Below, piece after piece: positions 16,873 to 26,584 of a stretch of DNA of 64,000 nucleotides. The notes under the pieces were generated by a model that was not told the DNA's origin, did no database searches, and was given only the letters and a program-made list of their open reading frames with translations. This DNA comes from an uncultured Blautia sp. (GTDB taxonomy: Bacteria; Bacillota; Clostridia; Lachnospirales; Lachnospiraceae). A program made the translations under genes and the position numbers. The stretch covers positions 1 to 64,000 of the forward strand of contig URVB01000007.1 in NCBI GenBank assembly GCA_900551075.1. The letters run 5' to 3'. How positions within the stretch are numbered: the first letter of the stretch is position 1; every line of letters starts with the position of its first letter.

Positions 16873-16908
16873 AAAATCCACCGGTTATTTTAAGTTCGGT
16901 GGATTTTT
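16873..16908 (+). terminator. Terminator of mgsA
   Basis: AAAATCCACC (16873-16882) pairs with GGTGGATTTT (16898-16907), the T run being part of the stem's 3' side. It lies beyond the tandem repeat. The rest of the gap to 17100 is A+T rich, with a TATAAT at 17006 as a possible -10. Confidence 0.75.
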
Positions 16909-17100
16909 ACTATACTACTTGTTTTATCCTACGTAACCGGGTACACAACTGAATTTTCTATTGAAATGTTTTGAAATATCCATGTTCATATTTTTCTATT
17001 TTTTGTATAATTTGAAAATAAGCAAAGCAGAAATATAAATTTACTACGAAAGGAAGGGAGACGGCGCTTCTTCAAAGCAGCTTCTCCTGTGGTGGCAGTT

Positions 17101-19908
17101 ATGAAGATACATTATTTAAAGGTAAACCATCTGGTGAATCCAATGGGATATGATCTGGCAGAGCCGACAATTTCTTATGTGGTTGAGGAAACAGGCGGAA
17201 AACGCCAGGCAAAAGCGCAGGTACTGGTTGCCAGAAATGATAAGTTTACAGAACTGGTTTATGATTCGGGTGAAAGAGAGGATATTGTAAGCACGGCTTA
17301 TGTTCTGCCTTTTGTTATGGAGCCGGAGACGAGATATTACTGGAAGGTAAGGGTTTGGACAGATAACGGAGAAACGGGGGAAAGTGAGACTGCATGGTTT
17401 GAGACCCCGAAAGGTGGCGGGTGGAAGGCTGACTGGATTACGCCCTCTCTTCCGAAAGAGGTACAGGCCGTTCTGACGAAAAAGATAGATATCAGGAAGC
17501 CGGTTAAAAAAGCCAGGATGTATATGGTCGGCCTTGGTGTTTACGAGCTGTATCTGAACGGGCAGAAGCAGGGAGATGAGGTTCTGCTTCCGGGGCTCTG
17601 CGATTTTGACACATGGATTCAGTACCAGACATACGAGCTGGCGCTTGTCCCCGGCGAAAACCAGATTGAAATTGCTTTGGGTGACGGCTGGTATAAAGGC
17701 TGGTATGGCCTGCGGCAAAAATACGAAAACTATGGCGACCGCCTTGCTGCCATTGCAGAGCTTCATATTACTTATGAGGACGGCGGGAAGGAGGTAATCT
17801 GTACGGATACCTCCTGGGGGGCACGGAAGAGCCGGGTTGTGTACAGCGGTATTTATCCGGGCGAAATCTACGACACAACACTGGATACAAGTGAGGTATT
17901 CGGAACAGAAGTAATTGATCTGGATAAGAAAAAGCTCAGCCCGCGCCTCAGTCCTCCAATTACAATCCATGAGAACATCAAGCCTGTGGAGGTACTGCAC
18001 ACTCCCGCAGGGGAGACAGTCCTGGATATGGGGCAGAATATGGTGGGCTGGCTGAGCTTCCGATGCAGTGCGCCAAAGGGGACAAAGCTGTTCTTCCAGT
18101 TCGGCGAGATTCTGCAGGACAATAATTTCTATAATGAAAACCTTCGTACGGCAAAGGCGGAGTTTACCTATATTTCAGATGGAACAGAGCGTGAGGTAAG
18201 GCAGCATTTTACCTTCTACGGCTTTCGTTATGTAAATGTCGTAGGCTGGGAAGGCAGCCTTAATCCGGAGGATTTCACAGGTCTTGTCATCCATTCCGAG
18301 ATGGAGGAGCTGGGACATATTGAAACCTCTGATCCATTGGTAAATCAGTTGTTCCACAATGCAAAATGGGGACAGAAGGGCAACTTCCTGGATGTTCCTA
18401 CGGACTGCCCTCAGAGAGACGAGAGATATGGCTGGACAGGAGATGCGCAGATTTTCAGTGGAACCGCCTGCTTTAATATGGATACCTATGCATTCTATAC
18501 GAAGTTCGGCAGGGACGTTTATGCAGAACAGATGAAATTAAACGGCAGTGTACCGGATGTTGTTCCCGTGGCGAATTATCCCGGAGACGCCTCCACCGCA
18601 TGGGGAGATGCGGCGACGATCATTCCGTGGAATGTATACCTGCACTATGGAGATAAAGGAATTCTCAGCCGTCAATACGACAGTATGAAGGGCTGGGTTG
18701 ATTATATGCGCCGGGAGGATGAAAAATACGGCAATAAATATCTGTGGCAGAGCGGCTTCCACTATGCGGACTGGCTTGCACTGGACGGCAATGTTGAGGG
18801 CGGCGTATACGGGGCAACAGACCCGTTTTTGATCAGCTCCGGTTATTATTACTATTCCACCGGTATTGTGGCAAAAACAGCCAACATTCTTGGAAAAAAG
18901 GAAGACGCGGTATACTATGGGGACCTTGCGGAAAAAATACGCGATGCCTTTATCAATGAGTATTTCACTCCCACAGGGCGGCTGTGTGTAAATACCATGA
19001 CTGCGCATGTTGTGGTTCTTTATATGAAGCTTACACCGGATTTTGCTTACGAAAGAACATGTGCGGGACTTTTGGAAATTATGAAGAAGAATAAATATCA
19101 TCTCAATACAGGATTTGTAGGTACCCCGTATCTGTGCCCTGTATTGTCTCTAAACGGTATGAATGACATTGCATACAGGCTTCTGCTGGAAAAGGGATTT
19201 CCGGGATGGCTGTATGAGATTCTCATGGGCGCCACTACGATATGGGAACGCTGGAATTCCGTAATGCCGGATGGAAAAATAAGCGGTACGGGAATGAACT
19301 CCCTGAATCATTATTCTTACGGCTCCATTGTAGAATGGATGTACCGCAACATGCTTGGAATCCAGCCGTGTGAGGAAGCACCGGGCTTTAAGAAATTCAG
19401 GATTGCTCCGGCCCCCAATTATCAAATCAGTTGGGCAAAAGCGTCCCTGCGCTCTGCGGCGGGAAGAATTAAGAGTGCATGGGCTATCGAGGGCAGGAAT
19501 CTGAAGATCGAGGTTTTGGTGCCGTTTGACACGGAGGCGGTGATTGTGCTTCCGGACGCGCAGGCAGAAGTAATTTCCCGTCAGGCAAAAGGCAACGACG
19601 GAGTTCTCTCCATAGTACAGGCAGGCAGACATGTGGAAGTCACTGCGGCAGCAGGCTCTTATGCGTTTTGCTATGAACCGGCGGTGCCTTGCCGCAGGAT
19701 ATACTCCATTGATTCTCCGATGGAAGAGTTGATGGCTTGTGAAGGTGCAAGGAAGGTGCTGGACAAGGAGTACTTTTCTTTTGTGAAGGAAATGCCGTTT
19801 TATGATGAATTATATACGCTGCAGGAGCTGATGAACGGGCCGTTTACCAACGTGCCTTATGATCAGCAGGCAAAGATTGACAGGCTTCTTCGGGCTGTTG
19901 AATCATAA
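17101..19908 (+). CDS. Alpha-L-rhamnosidase, glycoside hydrolase family 78
   Basis: 935 residues, no signal peptide, so probably cytoplasmic. It releases terminal L-rhamnose from plant glycosides or polysaccharides. N-terminal Fn3-like and beta domains (about 1-370) are followed by the (alpha/alpha)6 barrel with DCPQRDERYGWTGDAQ at residues 435-450 (catalytic Asp/Glu group) and ATTIWERW with the presumed general base Glu716, then a C-terminal beta domain. About 70 extra residues at the end lie beyond the usual fold. The start is unsure: ATG 17101 (weak GTGGTGG site) or GTG 17089; the good AGGAAGGGAG site is about 40 bases too far upstream. First gene of an uptake and sensing island. Confidence 0.93.
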   Translation: MKIHYLKVNHLVNPMGYDLAEPTISYVVEETGGKRQAKAQVLVARNDKFTELVYDSGEREDIVSTAYVLPFVMEPETRYYWKVRVWTDNGETGESETAWFETPKGGGWKADWITPSLPKEVQAVLTKKIDIRKPVKKARMYMVGLGVYELYLNGQKQGDEVLLPGLCDFDTWIQYQTYELALVPGENQIEIALGDGWYKGWYGLRQKYENYGDRLAAIAELHITYEDGGKEVICTDTSWGARKSRVVYSGIYPGEIYDTTLDTSEVFGTEVIDLDKKKLSPRLSPPITIHENIKPVEVLHTPAGETVLDMGQNMVGWLSFRCSAPKGTKLFFQFGEILQDNNFYNENLRTAKAEFTYISDGTEREVRQHFTFYGFRYVNVVGWEGSLNPEDFTGLVIHSEMEELGHIETSDPLVNQLFHNAKWGQKGNFLDVPTDCPQRDERYGWTGDAQIFSGTACFNMDTYAFYTKFGRDVYAEQMKLNGSVPDVVPVANYPGDASTAWGDAATIIPWNVYLHYGDKGILSRQYDSMKGWVDYMRREDEKYGNKYLWQSGFHYADWLALDGNVEGGVYGATDPFLISSGYYYYSTGIVAKTANILGKKEDAVYYGDLAEKIRDAFINEYFTPTGRLCVNTMTAHVVVLYMKLTPDFAYERTCAGLLEIMKKNKYHLNTGFVGTPYLCPVLSLNGMNDIAYRLLLEKGFPGWLYEILMGATTIWERWNSVMPDGKISGTGMNSLNHYSYGSIVEWMYRNMLGIQPCEEAPGFKKFRIAPAPNYQISWAKASLRSAAGRIKSAWAIEGRNLKIEVLVPFDTEAVIVLPDAQAEVISRQAKGNDGVLSIVQAGRHVEVTAAAGSYAFCYEPAVPCRRIYSIDSPMEELMACEGARKVLDKEYFSFVKEMPFYDELYTLQELMNGPFTNVPYDQQAKIDRLLRAVES

Positions 19909-19923
19909 GCGGAAAGGGTGGCA

Positions 19924-21432
19924 ATGGGATTGATCGGAAATATCTATAAAGTGGTAGTGGTGGATGACGAACCAATGGCGGTGAAGGCCATCTGCCGCAT
20001 CATAGAAGCACACTGTCCGGAGTTTAAAGTAGTGGGTACTGCCGAAAACGGGGAGAGAGCGCTGGATGTACTCCGGGAAACCGTACCGGACCTGGTTTTG
20101 ACGGATATTGCCATGCCTCTGATGAGCGGACTGGAGCTGGTAAAGAGGGCCGGGAGCATGATGCCTGATCTTTGCTTTGTCATTATCAGCGGCTATCAGG
20201 ATTTCGAATATGTCCGCGATGCCATTAGAAACGGTGTGCTTGATTATCTGACAAAGCCCATCGTTCCGTCCCAGATGCTGCCCACCATGAAAAATGTTAA
20301 AGAAAAGCTGAAGATATTTTACTATAACAGAAGGAATGGGATTTTTCGGAAGATGTGTATGGGGGAATCCGTTACACAGGAGGAAATCCACAAGTTCTTT
20401 CCATATAAAGAGTTTTATGCCGCTCTTTTAAGAGAAAACGGACTGCCGAGAAGGTATTCCCCGGGAAAGGAGCCGGAGCTGTACGGAACGATAGACGAGA
20501 CATATTCGGTGTACGGCCGGGATAATATGGAAGAGCTGTTTTTGATTCCCAGGGAGATGCTTGGAGGAAAGTCTCTTATTGATTATATGACCAAGGTGGA
20601 GCTCCGTCAGAAAACAGAAGGCTCCTACACTACGCTTTTGTATTATGGCAAAGCCTTTTCCGTATCAGAGATTTCCGGAAAAATCCGGGATTTATATTAC
20701 TGGCTGAATAATTTAAGCACGGTCGGGTTTTCCCAGACTGTCGATTTGGATAAAAAGCAAATTCTTTCACAGAGGCTTGCGGCGCCGGACACGACAGAGC
20801 TTTCCGGCTTTTTGCAGGAGCTGGAGCAATACGCAAAAAAGGGGCGGTATGACCAATTGCGGAAAAGTATCGCGAAGGCGTTTGCTCAGTGGGAGAAAGA
20901 ACGCCGGCCACAGCTCTGGCTGGAGCATTCCGCCAGGCGGATATTGAATTTTATCCGGATTCACACAGGAGATGAGGAATCTCTGATAGAGAGCGAATAT
21001 CAACTGGAGGACATTTTTTATTACGCTACCAGCATGGAGATGCTGTGGCAAAACCTGCAGACCCTCCTGTTTCGCTCAGATGGAGGCTGGGAGAAGGAAA
21101 AACTCAAGGTGGACTCTTTCGAATTTTTCAGGAATATTGAAAAATATTTAAAAGAACATTTGTCAGAGCCGCTGTCCTTACAGGAGCTGTCGGATTTGTT
21201 TGCTATTTCACAGGCTTACATGAGCAGATTGTTCCGTAAATATACCGGACAGACCTATAACCAGTATTTGACGGGAATCCGCATGGAGCGGGCCAAGTCA
21301 CTGATGAAGGAAAACAAGGAACTGTTTGTCAAAGACATTGCAGAGCTGGTGGGGTATCGGGATCAGTTCTATTTCAGCCGGATTTTTCATGCTTATACGG
21401 GAAAATCCCCGGCGGATTATCTCAATGAATAG
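19924..21432 (+). CDS. Response regulator with AraC-type DNA-binding domain (YesN type)
   Basis: 502 residues: receiver domain at 1-125 with the acidic pair Asp15/Asp16, phospho-acceptor Asp61 in LTDIAMP and Lys in DYLTKP; a variable middle; and two AraC helix-turn-helix motifs at the C-terminus (LSLQELSDLFAISQAYMSRL, then VKDIAELVGYRDQFYFSRIF). Start at ATG 19924, preceded by GGAAAGGG. It lies between the rhamnosidase and its transporter, with the matching sensor kinase at the end of the island, so it probably activates this cluster in response to extracellular sugar. Confidence 0.93.
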   Translation: MGLIGNIYKVVVVDDEPMAVKAICRIIEAHCPEFKVVGTAENGERALDVLRETVPDLVLTDIAMPLMSGLELVKRAGSMMPDLCFVIISGYQDFEYVRDAIRNGVLDYLTKPIVPSQMLPTMKNVKEKLKIFYYNRRNGIFRKMCMGESVTQEEIHKFFPYKEFYAALLRENGLPRRYSPGKEPELYGTIDETYSVYGRDNMEELFLIPREMLGGKSLIDYMTKVELRQKTEGSYTTLLYYGKAFSVSEISGKIRDLYYWLNNLSTVGFSQTVDLDKKQILSQRLAAPDTTELSGFLQELEQYAKKGRYDQLRKSIAKAFAQWEKERRPQLWLEHSARRILNFIRIHTGDEESLIESEYQLEDIFYYATSMEMLWQNLQTLLFRSDGGWEKEKLKVDSFEFFRNIEKYLKEHLSEPLSLQELSDLFAISQAYMSRLFRKYTGQTYNQYLTGIRMERAKSLMKENKELFVKDIAELVGYRDQFYFSRIFHAYTGKSPADYLNE

Positions 21433-21541
21433 TTTCAGATTTTTAATAGTTTTGTTTTGAATCCTCCATGTACTTTTCGTTTTTCAGAAGGTAAGATATA
21501 AATGATTAAAAACGAAAAAAGAACAGTAAAAGGAGGATTTT

Positions 21542-22831
21542 ATGAAGAAAAAAGTTTTATTCGCGGTACTTGCGGGCGTAATGGCGGCAACTATGATTCC
21601 GGCTGCTGCCGTAATGGCAGACGAAGAAAAACCGTATGAAGGCGTTACCCTTACCGTGTGGGCAGGAAACGCAGAGTACAATGAGGGAACACAGGCCGTT
21701 ATGGAAGCGGCGACCGAGAAGCTGGGCATGGAATTTCAGGTTGAGATCAACCCTGGCGGCAGCGAGGGAGATAACATCATTAAGACGAGAATGGCATCCG
21801 GCGACCTTCCTGACTTTATGGCTTACAATTCAGGCTCCAAGCTGTATGATCTGAATCCGTCCCGCGGTTTCCTTGATATTTCCGACTGGGATATCGTAGA
21901 AAAATTTGACGATGCGTTTTTAAGCTCCGTTACCATTGATGATGCCATCTATGGCGCTCCGCAGTCTTCCACACAGGCTGGCGCGGTTATTTATTACAAG
22001 CCGGATTATGAAGAACTGAATCTGGAGGTTCCACATACATGGGATGAATTTGTGGCAAATTGTCAGGCGCTTGCAGATGCAGGAAAGACTCCTGTTTACT
22101 TTACGGGCGGTGAGACATGGGCGACACAGGTTCTGTTCCTGGGCGATTATTATAATGTTGTAGCTGATAACCCGACCTTTGGAGAAGACTATACGAATGG
22201 AACTGCAAAATATGCGGATGTTGCAGAAGCAACCGAAAGCTGGAAAAAATATGAAGACCTTGTAGACTTTTTGAATGCCGACAAATCCGCGGCAACTGTT
22301 GTAGACGGAAACCTGGCGATTGCAACAGGCGAGGCTACTCACTGGTTCATTCTGACTCAGCAGCTTCCTCTGATTATTGCAGAGGCAGAGAATCCGGACG
22401 ATATCGGTGTATTTGGTATTCCAGGGGATGACGCGGAAAACCACGGACTTACCGTATGGGAGCCGATGAGCTGGTATGTAAGCAAGGACAGCTCAAATAT
22501 CGATGCGGTTAAGGCATTCCTTGAATTCTATTATGAAGAAGAGACTATGGATATGTATTTTGAAACCTATGGTGCAAACGGACCCTCCTGCATCAAGGGC
22601 TATGAGCTTCCGGAGTCCGTATGCAGTGCGGTACGTGTAGACATGCAGCAGTATTTTGACGATGGAAAGACTACTCCTGCACTTGAGTATCAGTCCCCGA
22701 TTAAGGGAACTACCTGTGAACAGCTTACTACTGCCGTCGGCCTTGGTCAGATGTCAGGCGAGGAAGCCGCAGCCTCTTATGATGAAGACTGCAAGAAATC
22801 TGCAGTTCAGTTGGGCTACGATTGGGAATAA
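21542..22831 (+). CDS. Extracellular solute-binding protein, sugar ABC importer (family 1)
   Basis: 429 residues. A signal peptide ends near AAAVMA-DEE. The mature part starts YEGVTLTVWAG and has the family 1 (MalE-like) architecture, with WEPMSWYVSKDS near residue 310. Oddly there is no lipobox Cys after the signal, so in a Gram-positive cell it should be released or held by other means. AAAGGAGG precedes the ATG. It delivers oligosaccharide, probably rhamnose-containing given its neighbours, to the two permeases that follow. No ATPase gene is present; a shared MsmX-type ATPase elsewhere is likely. Confidence 0.9.
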   Translation: MKKKVLFAVLAGVMAATMIPAAAVMADEEKPYEGVTLTVWAGNAEYNEGTQAVMEAATEKLGMEFQVEINPGGSEGDNIIKTRMASGDLPDFMAYNSGSKLYDLNPSRGFLDISDWDIVEKFDDAFLSSVTIDDAIYGAPQSSTQAGAVIYYKPDYEELNLEVPHTWDEFVANCQALADAGKTPVYFTGGETWATQVLFLGDYYNVVADNPTFGEDYTNGTAKYADVAEATESWKKYEDLVDFLNADKSAATVVDGNLAIATGEATHWFILTQQLPLIIAEAENPDDIGVFGIPGDDAENHGLTVWEPMSWYVSKDSSNIDAVKAFLEFYYEEETMDMYFETYGANGPSCIKGYELPESVCSAVRVDMQQYFDDGKTTPALEYQSPIKGTTCEQLTTAVGLGQMSGEEAAASYDEDCKKSAVQLGYDWE

Positions 22832-22878
22832 AAAACGATCATATGGGGCTATCGGGAAATAGATAGTCTCAAACAGGA

Positions 22879-22908
22879 GAGGTTGTGGCCAATACCAGTC
22901 ACAACCTC
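22879..22908 (+). other. Stem-loop between binding-protein and permease genes
   Basis: GAGGTTGTG (22879-22887) pairs with CACAACCTC (22900-22908); no T run follows. Such loops commonly protect the upstream mRNA end, so the binding protein is made in excess of the permeases. A similar loop occupies the same place in the second importer at 47368. Confidence 0.6.
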
Positions 22909-22931
22909 AATACTTTATAGGAGGTTCGAAT

Positions 22932-23804
22932 ATGAAAACCAAAAAGGAAAAAAGCCTGTATCCCCTCTGGTTTCTTGCTCCATCATTGATCATCTTCGGC
23001 ATCTTTTTTCTGTGGCCGATTATTTCATCCCTGTATTACAGCCTGACCGTATGGAATTTTGATACTGCGTCATTCTGCGGACTTGATAACTATAAGCTCT
23101 TCTTTTCAGAAAAAGCCATGAGCTCCTCCGTAGTACATACGCTGATTTATGCATTCGGAACCAGTGCCCTGAAGGTAATCCTTGCATTTTTTATTGCCAT
23201 TTTCCTGACCAGTAAGATTAGAACAAAGAACTTCATCCGTTCCGCCGTTTTCTTCCCGAATCTGGTTTCCATGATGGCTGTCGGCCTTGCATTTTCCTAC
23301 ATGATGCATCCTACCAAGGGACTTCTGAATGTGGTTATTCAGGCGTTGGGCGGTACGCCTGTAGATTTTCTGGGCAATCCGAATCTGGCTCTTTTCAGTA
23401 TTATTCTGACAGATGTATGGAAGGGGCTTTCTATTTCCGTAGTTATTTATATTGCAGGTATCCAGTCCATTGATAAGACCTATTATGAGGCGGCATCTAT
23501 TGACGGGGCGACCGGATGGCAGAAGCTGAAATGTATTACGCTTCCGCTGGTGGCTCCTTCCCAGAATTCGATCATTATTCTTTCTTTGATCGGCGGACTG
23601 CGCTCCTTCGACCTGATCTGGTCAATGACAGGCGGCGGCCCGGGCTTTTCAACAGACGTTCTGGCTTCTGTTATTTACAAACAGTATGCAGCCGGTTTCT
23701 ATGGACTTTCCACAGCAGGAAATGTAGTGATGCTGATTTTGATTTCCGCAATTGCTTTTCCGCTGCAGCACTTCCTGAATAAGAGAGAGGAGGCTATTCA
23801 ATAA
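22932..23804 (+). CDS. ABC sugar permease, MalF type
   Basis: 290 residues, six predicted membrane helices. The EAA loop contact motif for the ATPase reads YYEAASIDGATGWQKLKCIT with LPL following (about 190-210). Preceded by AGGAGG. The stop overlaps the next permease start (TAATG), so the two are translationally coupled. Confidence 0.92.
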   Translation: MKTKKEKSLYPLWFLAPSLIIFGIFFLWPIISSLYYSLTVWNFDTASFCGLDNYKLFFSEKAMSSSVVHTLIYAFGTSALKVILAFFIAIFLTSKIRTKNFIRSAVFFPNLVSMMAVGLAFSYMMHPTKGLLNVVIQALGGTPVDFLGNPNLALFSIILTDVWKGLSISVVIYIAGIQSIDKTYYEAASIDGATGWQKLKCITLPLVAPSQNSIIILSLIGGLRSFDLIWSMTGGGPGFSTDVLASVIYKQYAAGFYGLSTAGNVVMLILISAIAFPLQHFLNKREEAIQ

Positions 23805-24634
23805 TGAAAAAACAAAAAAGACTGCTTCTCCTCGGAGATATCCTCGGAGTTGCCGTTACAACAGTTATTTTTCTTATTCCCTTCTATTTTATGTTTGTAC
23901 AGTCCATAAAATCAAAGGCGGAAGCAAACAGGCTGTCCATTAGCTGGCCCGAGGAGCTGCATTTTGAAAACTATCTTGAGGTTTTCCGGCATGGAAATTA
24001 TCAGTTGGTTACCGCATTTAAGAACAGCGGAATCCTGACGCTCTTTACGGTACTTGGACTGCTGGTGACCGCGGCGATGGCGGGATATGTAATTCAGAGA
24101 AGGCATGACAAAATAGTAAACGGAATCCAGGCGGTGATCATGCTCGGCCTGATGATTCCGGCAGCAATCCTTCCCACGATCCATATGCTCCAGAGGATGC
24201 ACATCTATAAAACCATGTTTTCTATGGTTATGATTGAAATCGCGCTGCAGACGCCTTTTGCAATTATGCTGTACAGAGGATATATGGCCTCCATTCCCGT
24301 GGAGCTGGAGGAGGCCGCCAGAATTGACGGATGCAGCAGATGGCAGATTTTCCGGAATATTATTTTTCCGTTGCTGAAGCCCATTCAGGCAACACTGGTT
24401 ATTCTGGTGGGCGTACAGACCTTTAATGATTTTACCAATCCTCTGTATTTCCTGCCGGGAGCCGAGAACACGACGGTCCAGCTTACGTTGTATAATTACA
24501 AGGGACAGCTTGCAAACAGCTATAACCTGCTTTTTGCGGATATTATTGCAATTACGATTCCCATGCTGATTCTGTTCCTGATTTTCAATAAAAGAATTGT
24601 GGACGGTATGGTTGCGGGCTCCGTAAAAGGTTAA
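23804..24634 (+). CDS. ABC sugar permease, MalG type
   Basis: 276 residues, six predicted helices. EAA motif: ELEEAARIDGCSRWQIFRNI then IFPLL. The MalG-type C-terminus ends KRIVDGMVAGSVKG. One base overlaps the upstream permease; the downstream kinase begins four bases after its stop. Confidence 0.92.
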   Translation: MKKQKRLLLLGDILGVAVTTVIFLIPFYFMFVQSIKSKAEANRLSISWPEELHFENYLEVFRHGNYQLVTAFKNSGILTLFTVLGLLVTAAMAGYVIQRRHDKIVNGIQAVIMLGLMIPAAILPTIHMLQRMHIYKTMFSMVMIEIALQTPFAIMLYRGYMASIPVELEEAARIDGCSRWQIFRNIIFPLLKPIQATLVILVGVQTFNDFTNPLYFLPGAENTTVQLTLYNYKGQLANSYNLLFADIIAITIPMLILFLIFNKRIVDGMVAGSVKG

Positions 24635-24638
24635 CAGT

Positions 24639-26456
24639 ATGAAATTCCGAAGCAGAATGATTCTCGCATACACACTGGTTGCCTTCTTGGTCAGTCTGGC
24701 GCTGGGAGTGGTCGTAGGGCAGAACAGCCTCCGGTATGAGACAGAAAGCCAGAAAAGAAATCTTCTGATTTCCGCAAAGTCTTATGTCAGCCAGATGGAG
24801 GAATGCCTGGGAAGAATGGACGCAATTATGCAGTATATTCTTTCAAACGCTTCTATGCTTGACAGTATTACGCTGTTGGCGCAGACGCCTGAGGAGACGG
24901 TATCCGTTTATAAAAGGGAAGCAGAATCTACCATCCGGGTGGGAATATCCACATCCTACATTATGAAGAATTCTTACAGGACGGTGTTTTTTAATGAAAA
25001 ATCCTTCCTGGCAAGCAGTGCCATATATACACCGGATGCCGCTAAGGAGATGCCGAGCAGCAGGCTGAATACGGACTTTCGGCTGGAAGATATCCCATAT
25101 CTGGATGATGTGACGGAGGCTTCGGGTAAGCCTGTGATCGTGACCGCTCATTTGGATACATGGGGAGATCGCAGCAATGTCTCTGTCTTTTCTCTGGTAA
25201 AGGCGCTGAGGGGAGAAGACATGGGTTTTTTGGAGGTTGAGAACCGCATGGACAGTCTGGAGCTGCTGGAAAAATCCGATGAGGATATCCGGTTTCTGCT
25301 GATTGTAAATGGAGGAAGCCTTCTCTATGCCAGCGATAAAGACTATGGGGAAGAACTGACGGACAAGGAGCATAAAATCTTCAAAGACCTTGAGGAAGAT
25401 ACGGTTTTGACTGAGAGCGGTGATATTTATGCAAAAGCGTCATCAAAGCAGTTTGATTTGACTGTTCTGGCTTATAAGCAGGAAAGCCTGTTGGAGGGAG
25501 GAAAGAGGCGCATCTTTATCTTTTCGTTCTTTGCCGCAATGGCAGTGTTTGGAACCAGTCTGATCTTTATTATTATCTTCTCGAATATTCTGACCAGACC
25601 TATGAAGCGCCTGCAAAAGGTGGTGGAAAGCACGAATATTGAGAATCTGCAGGATAATTGGAGCCTGGAGGAGGCCGGCGCTTCGGATGAATTTCAGGAA
25701 TTGATCCACTCCTTTCAGACTATGACAGCCCGGCTGAATACGGCCATGCAGAATGAGAAAAAGGCCGCAATGCTTCAGCTTCAGGCTCAGTTTGATACGC
25801 TTCAGACTCAGGTAAATCCGCATTTCGTTTATAACGTCCTGAATATTATTTCGTCCCATGCAGTAATGGACAATGATGAAGTGATTTGTGAGATGTGCGG
25901 TTCTCTGGGAAATATGCTCCGCTATTCTACGAATAATAAGGAGCGCTATGCACCGGTGGAGAAGGAAATAGAATATCTGAACAGCTATTTCTATCTCCTG
26001 AAGGCCAGATATGAGGATCGCCTGGTGGTAAGTATGGATATCGACAGGCGGATCGGCAAGGAAATTATCCCCAAAATGACGCTGCAGCAGTTGGTGGAAA
26101 ACAGTGTAAAGCATGGATTCCATGACACGGATGTACAGATGCATATCTCACTGACAGGGAAGGTGCTGGACGACCGCTGGATTATAGAGGTGCGTGATAA
26201 TGGTTCCGGTATCAGACAGGAGGCTCTTGAAGAAATATACGAAAAGCTGTCGGAGGTCCGCAAGGAGATTTTGGAGAGGGCAATGCCCGTTGAGATGGAA
26301 ATCGGGGAAATGGGAATCGCCAATACGTATGCAAGGTGCCTGCTTTTGTATTTTGAGGATCTGATCTTTGAGATAAAAAATCTGTCGGACGAAAAAGGAT
26401 TTGTTGTTACCGTGGGATGCAAAAACATGCAGAGAACCGGGAATCCTCCTGAGTGA
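24639..26456 (+). CDS. Sensor histidine kinase, YesM type
   Basis: 605 residues. N-terminal membrane helix (about 8-27), an extracellular sensor part to about residue 280, a second helix (about 288-312), HAMP linker, then the His_kinase domain with QVNPHFVYN (phospho-acceptor His395) and an HATPase domain (LQQLVENSVKHGF, then EVRDNGSGI and GIANTYAR). Its ribosome site lies within the end of the permease gene. It should phosphorylate the response regulator at 19924. The stop codon lies within the terminator stem. Confidence 0.93.
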   Translation: MKFRSRMILAYTLVAFLVSLALGVVVGQNSLRYETESQKRNLLISAKSYVSQMEECLGRMDAIMQYILSNASMLDSITLLAQTPEETVSVYKREAESTIRVGISTSYIMKNSYRTVFFNEKSFLASSAIYTPDAAKEMPSSRLNTDFRLEDIPYLDDVTEASGKPVIVTAHLDTWGDRSNVSVFSLVKALRGEDMGFLEVENRMDSLELLEKSDEDIRFLLIVNGGSLLYASDKDYGEELTDKEHKIFKDLEEDTVLTESGDIYAKASSKQFDLTVLAYKQESLLEGGKRRIFIFSFFAAMAVFGTSLIFIIIFSNILTRPMKRLQKVVESTNIENLQDNWSLEEAGASDEFQELIHSFQTMTARLNTAMQNEKKAAMLQLQAQFDTLQTQVNPHFVYNVLNIISSHAVMDNDEVICEMCGSLGNMLRYSTNNKERYAPVEKEIEYLNSYFYLLKARYEDRLVVSMDIDRRIGKEIIPKMTLQQLVENSVKHGFHDTDVQMHISLTGKVLDDRWIIEVRDNGSGIRQEALEEIYEKLSEVRKEILERAMPVEMEIGEMGIANTYARCLLLYFEDLIFEIKNLSDEKGFVVTVGCKNMQRTGNPPE

Positions 26457-26475
26457 GGAACCCGGTTCTTTTTTT
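26432..26475 (+). terminator. Terminator of the rhamnoside island
   Basis: AGAACCGGG (26432-26440) pairs with CCCGGTTCT (26461-26469), with an inner TCCTC/GAGGA pairing, then seven T (26469-26475). It overlaps the last codons of the kinase gene. Confidence 0.9.
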
Positions 26476-26520
26476 GCGGTTCCGGTTCTTCTGAAGTACA
26501 CGCATCACCGCATAAATGCG

Positions 26521-26550
26521 TTGACACGACAGCCCGGTAAGGGTTACAAT
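26521..26550 (+). promoter_or_regulatory. Promoter of the iorAB cluster
   Basis: TTGACA (26521-26526), 18-base spacer, TACAAT (26545-26550). An inverted repeat ACGCAT-N10-ATGCGT (26500-26521) abuts the -35 box and could be an operator. Confidence 0.65.
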
Positions 26551-26584
26551 TAGATATTAACAGGACTATCAGAGGAGGTAACTT

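Noticed and set aside
22911..22931. tRNA-like T-loop sequence GGTTCGAAT
   Set aside because: It is part of the permease ribosome site region (AGGAGGTTCGAATATG); no cloverleaf can be formed around it.
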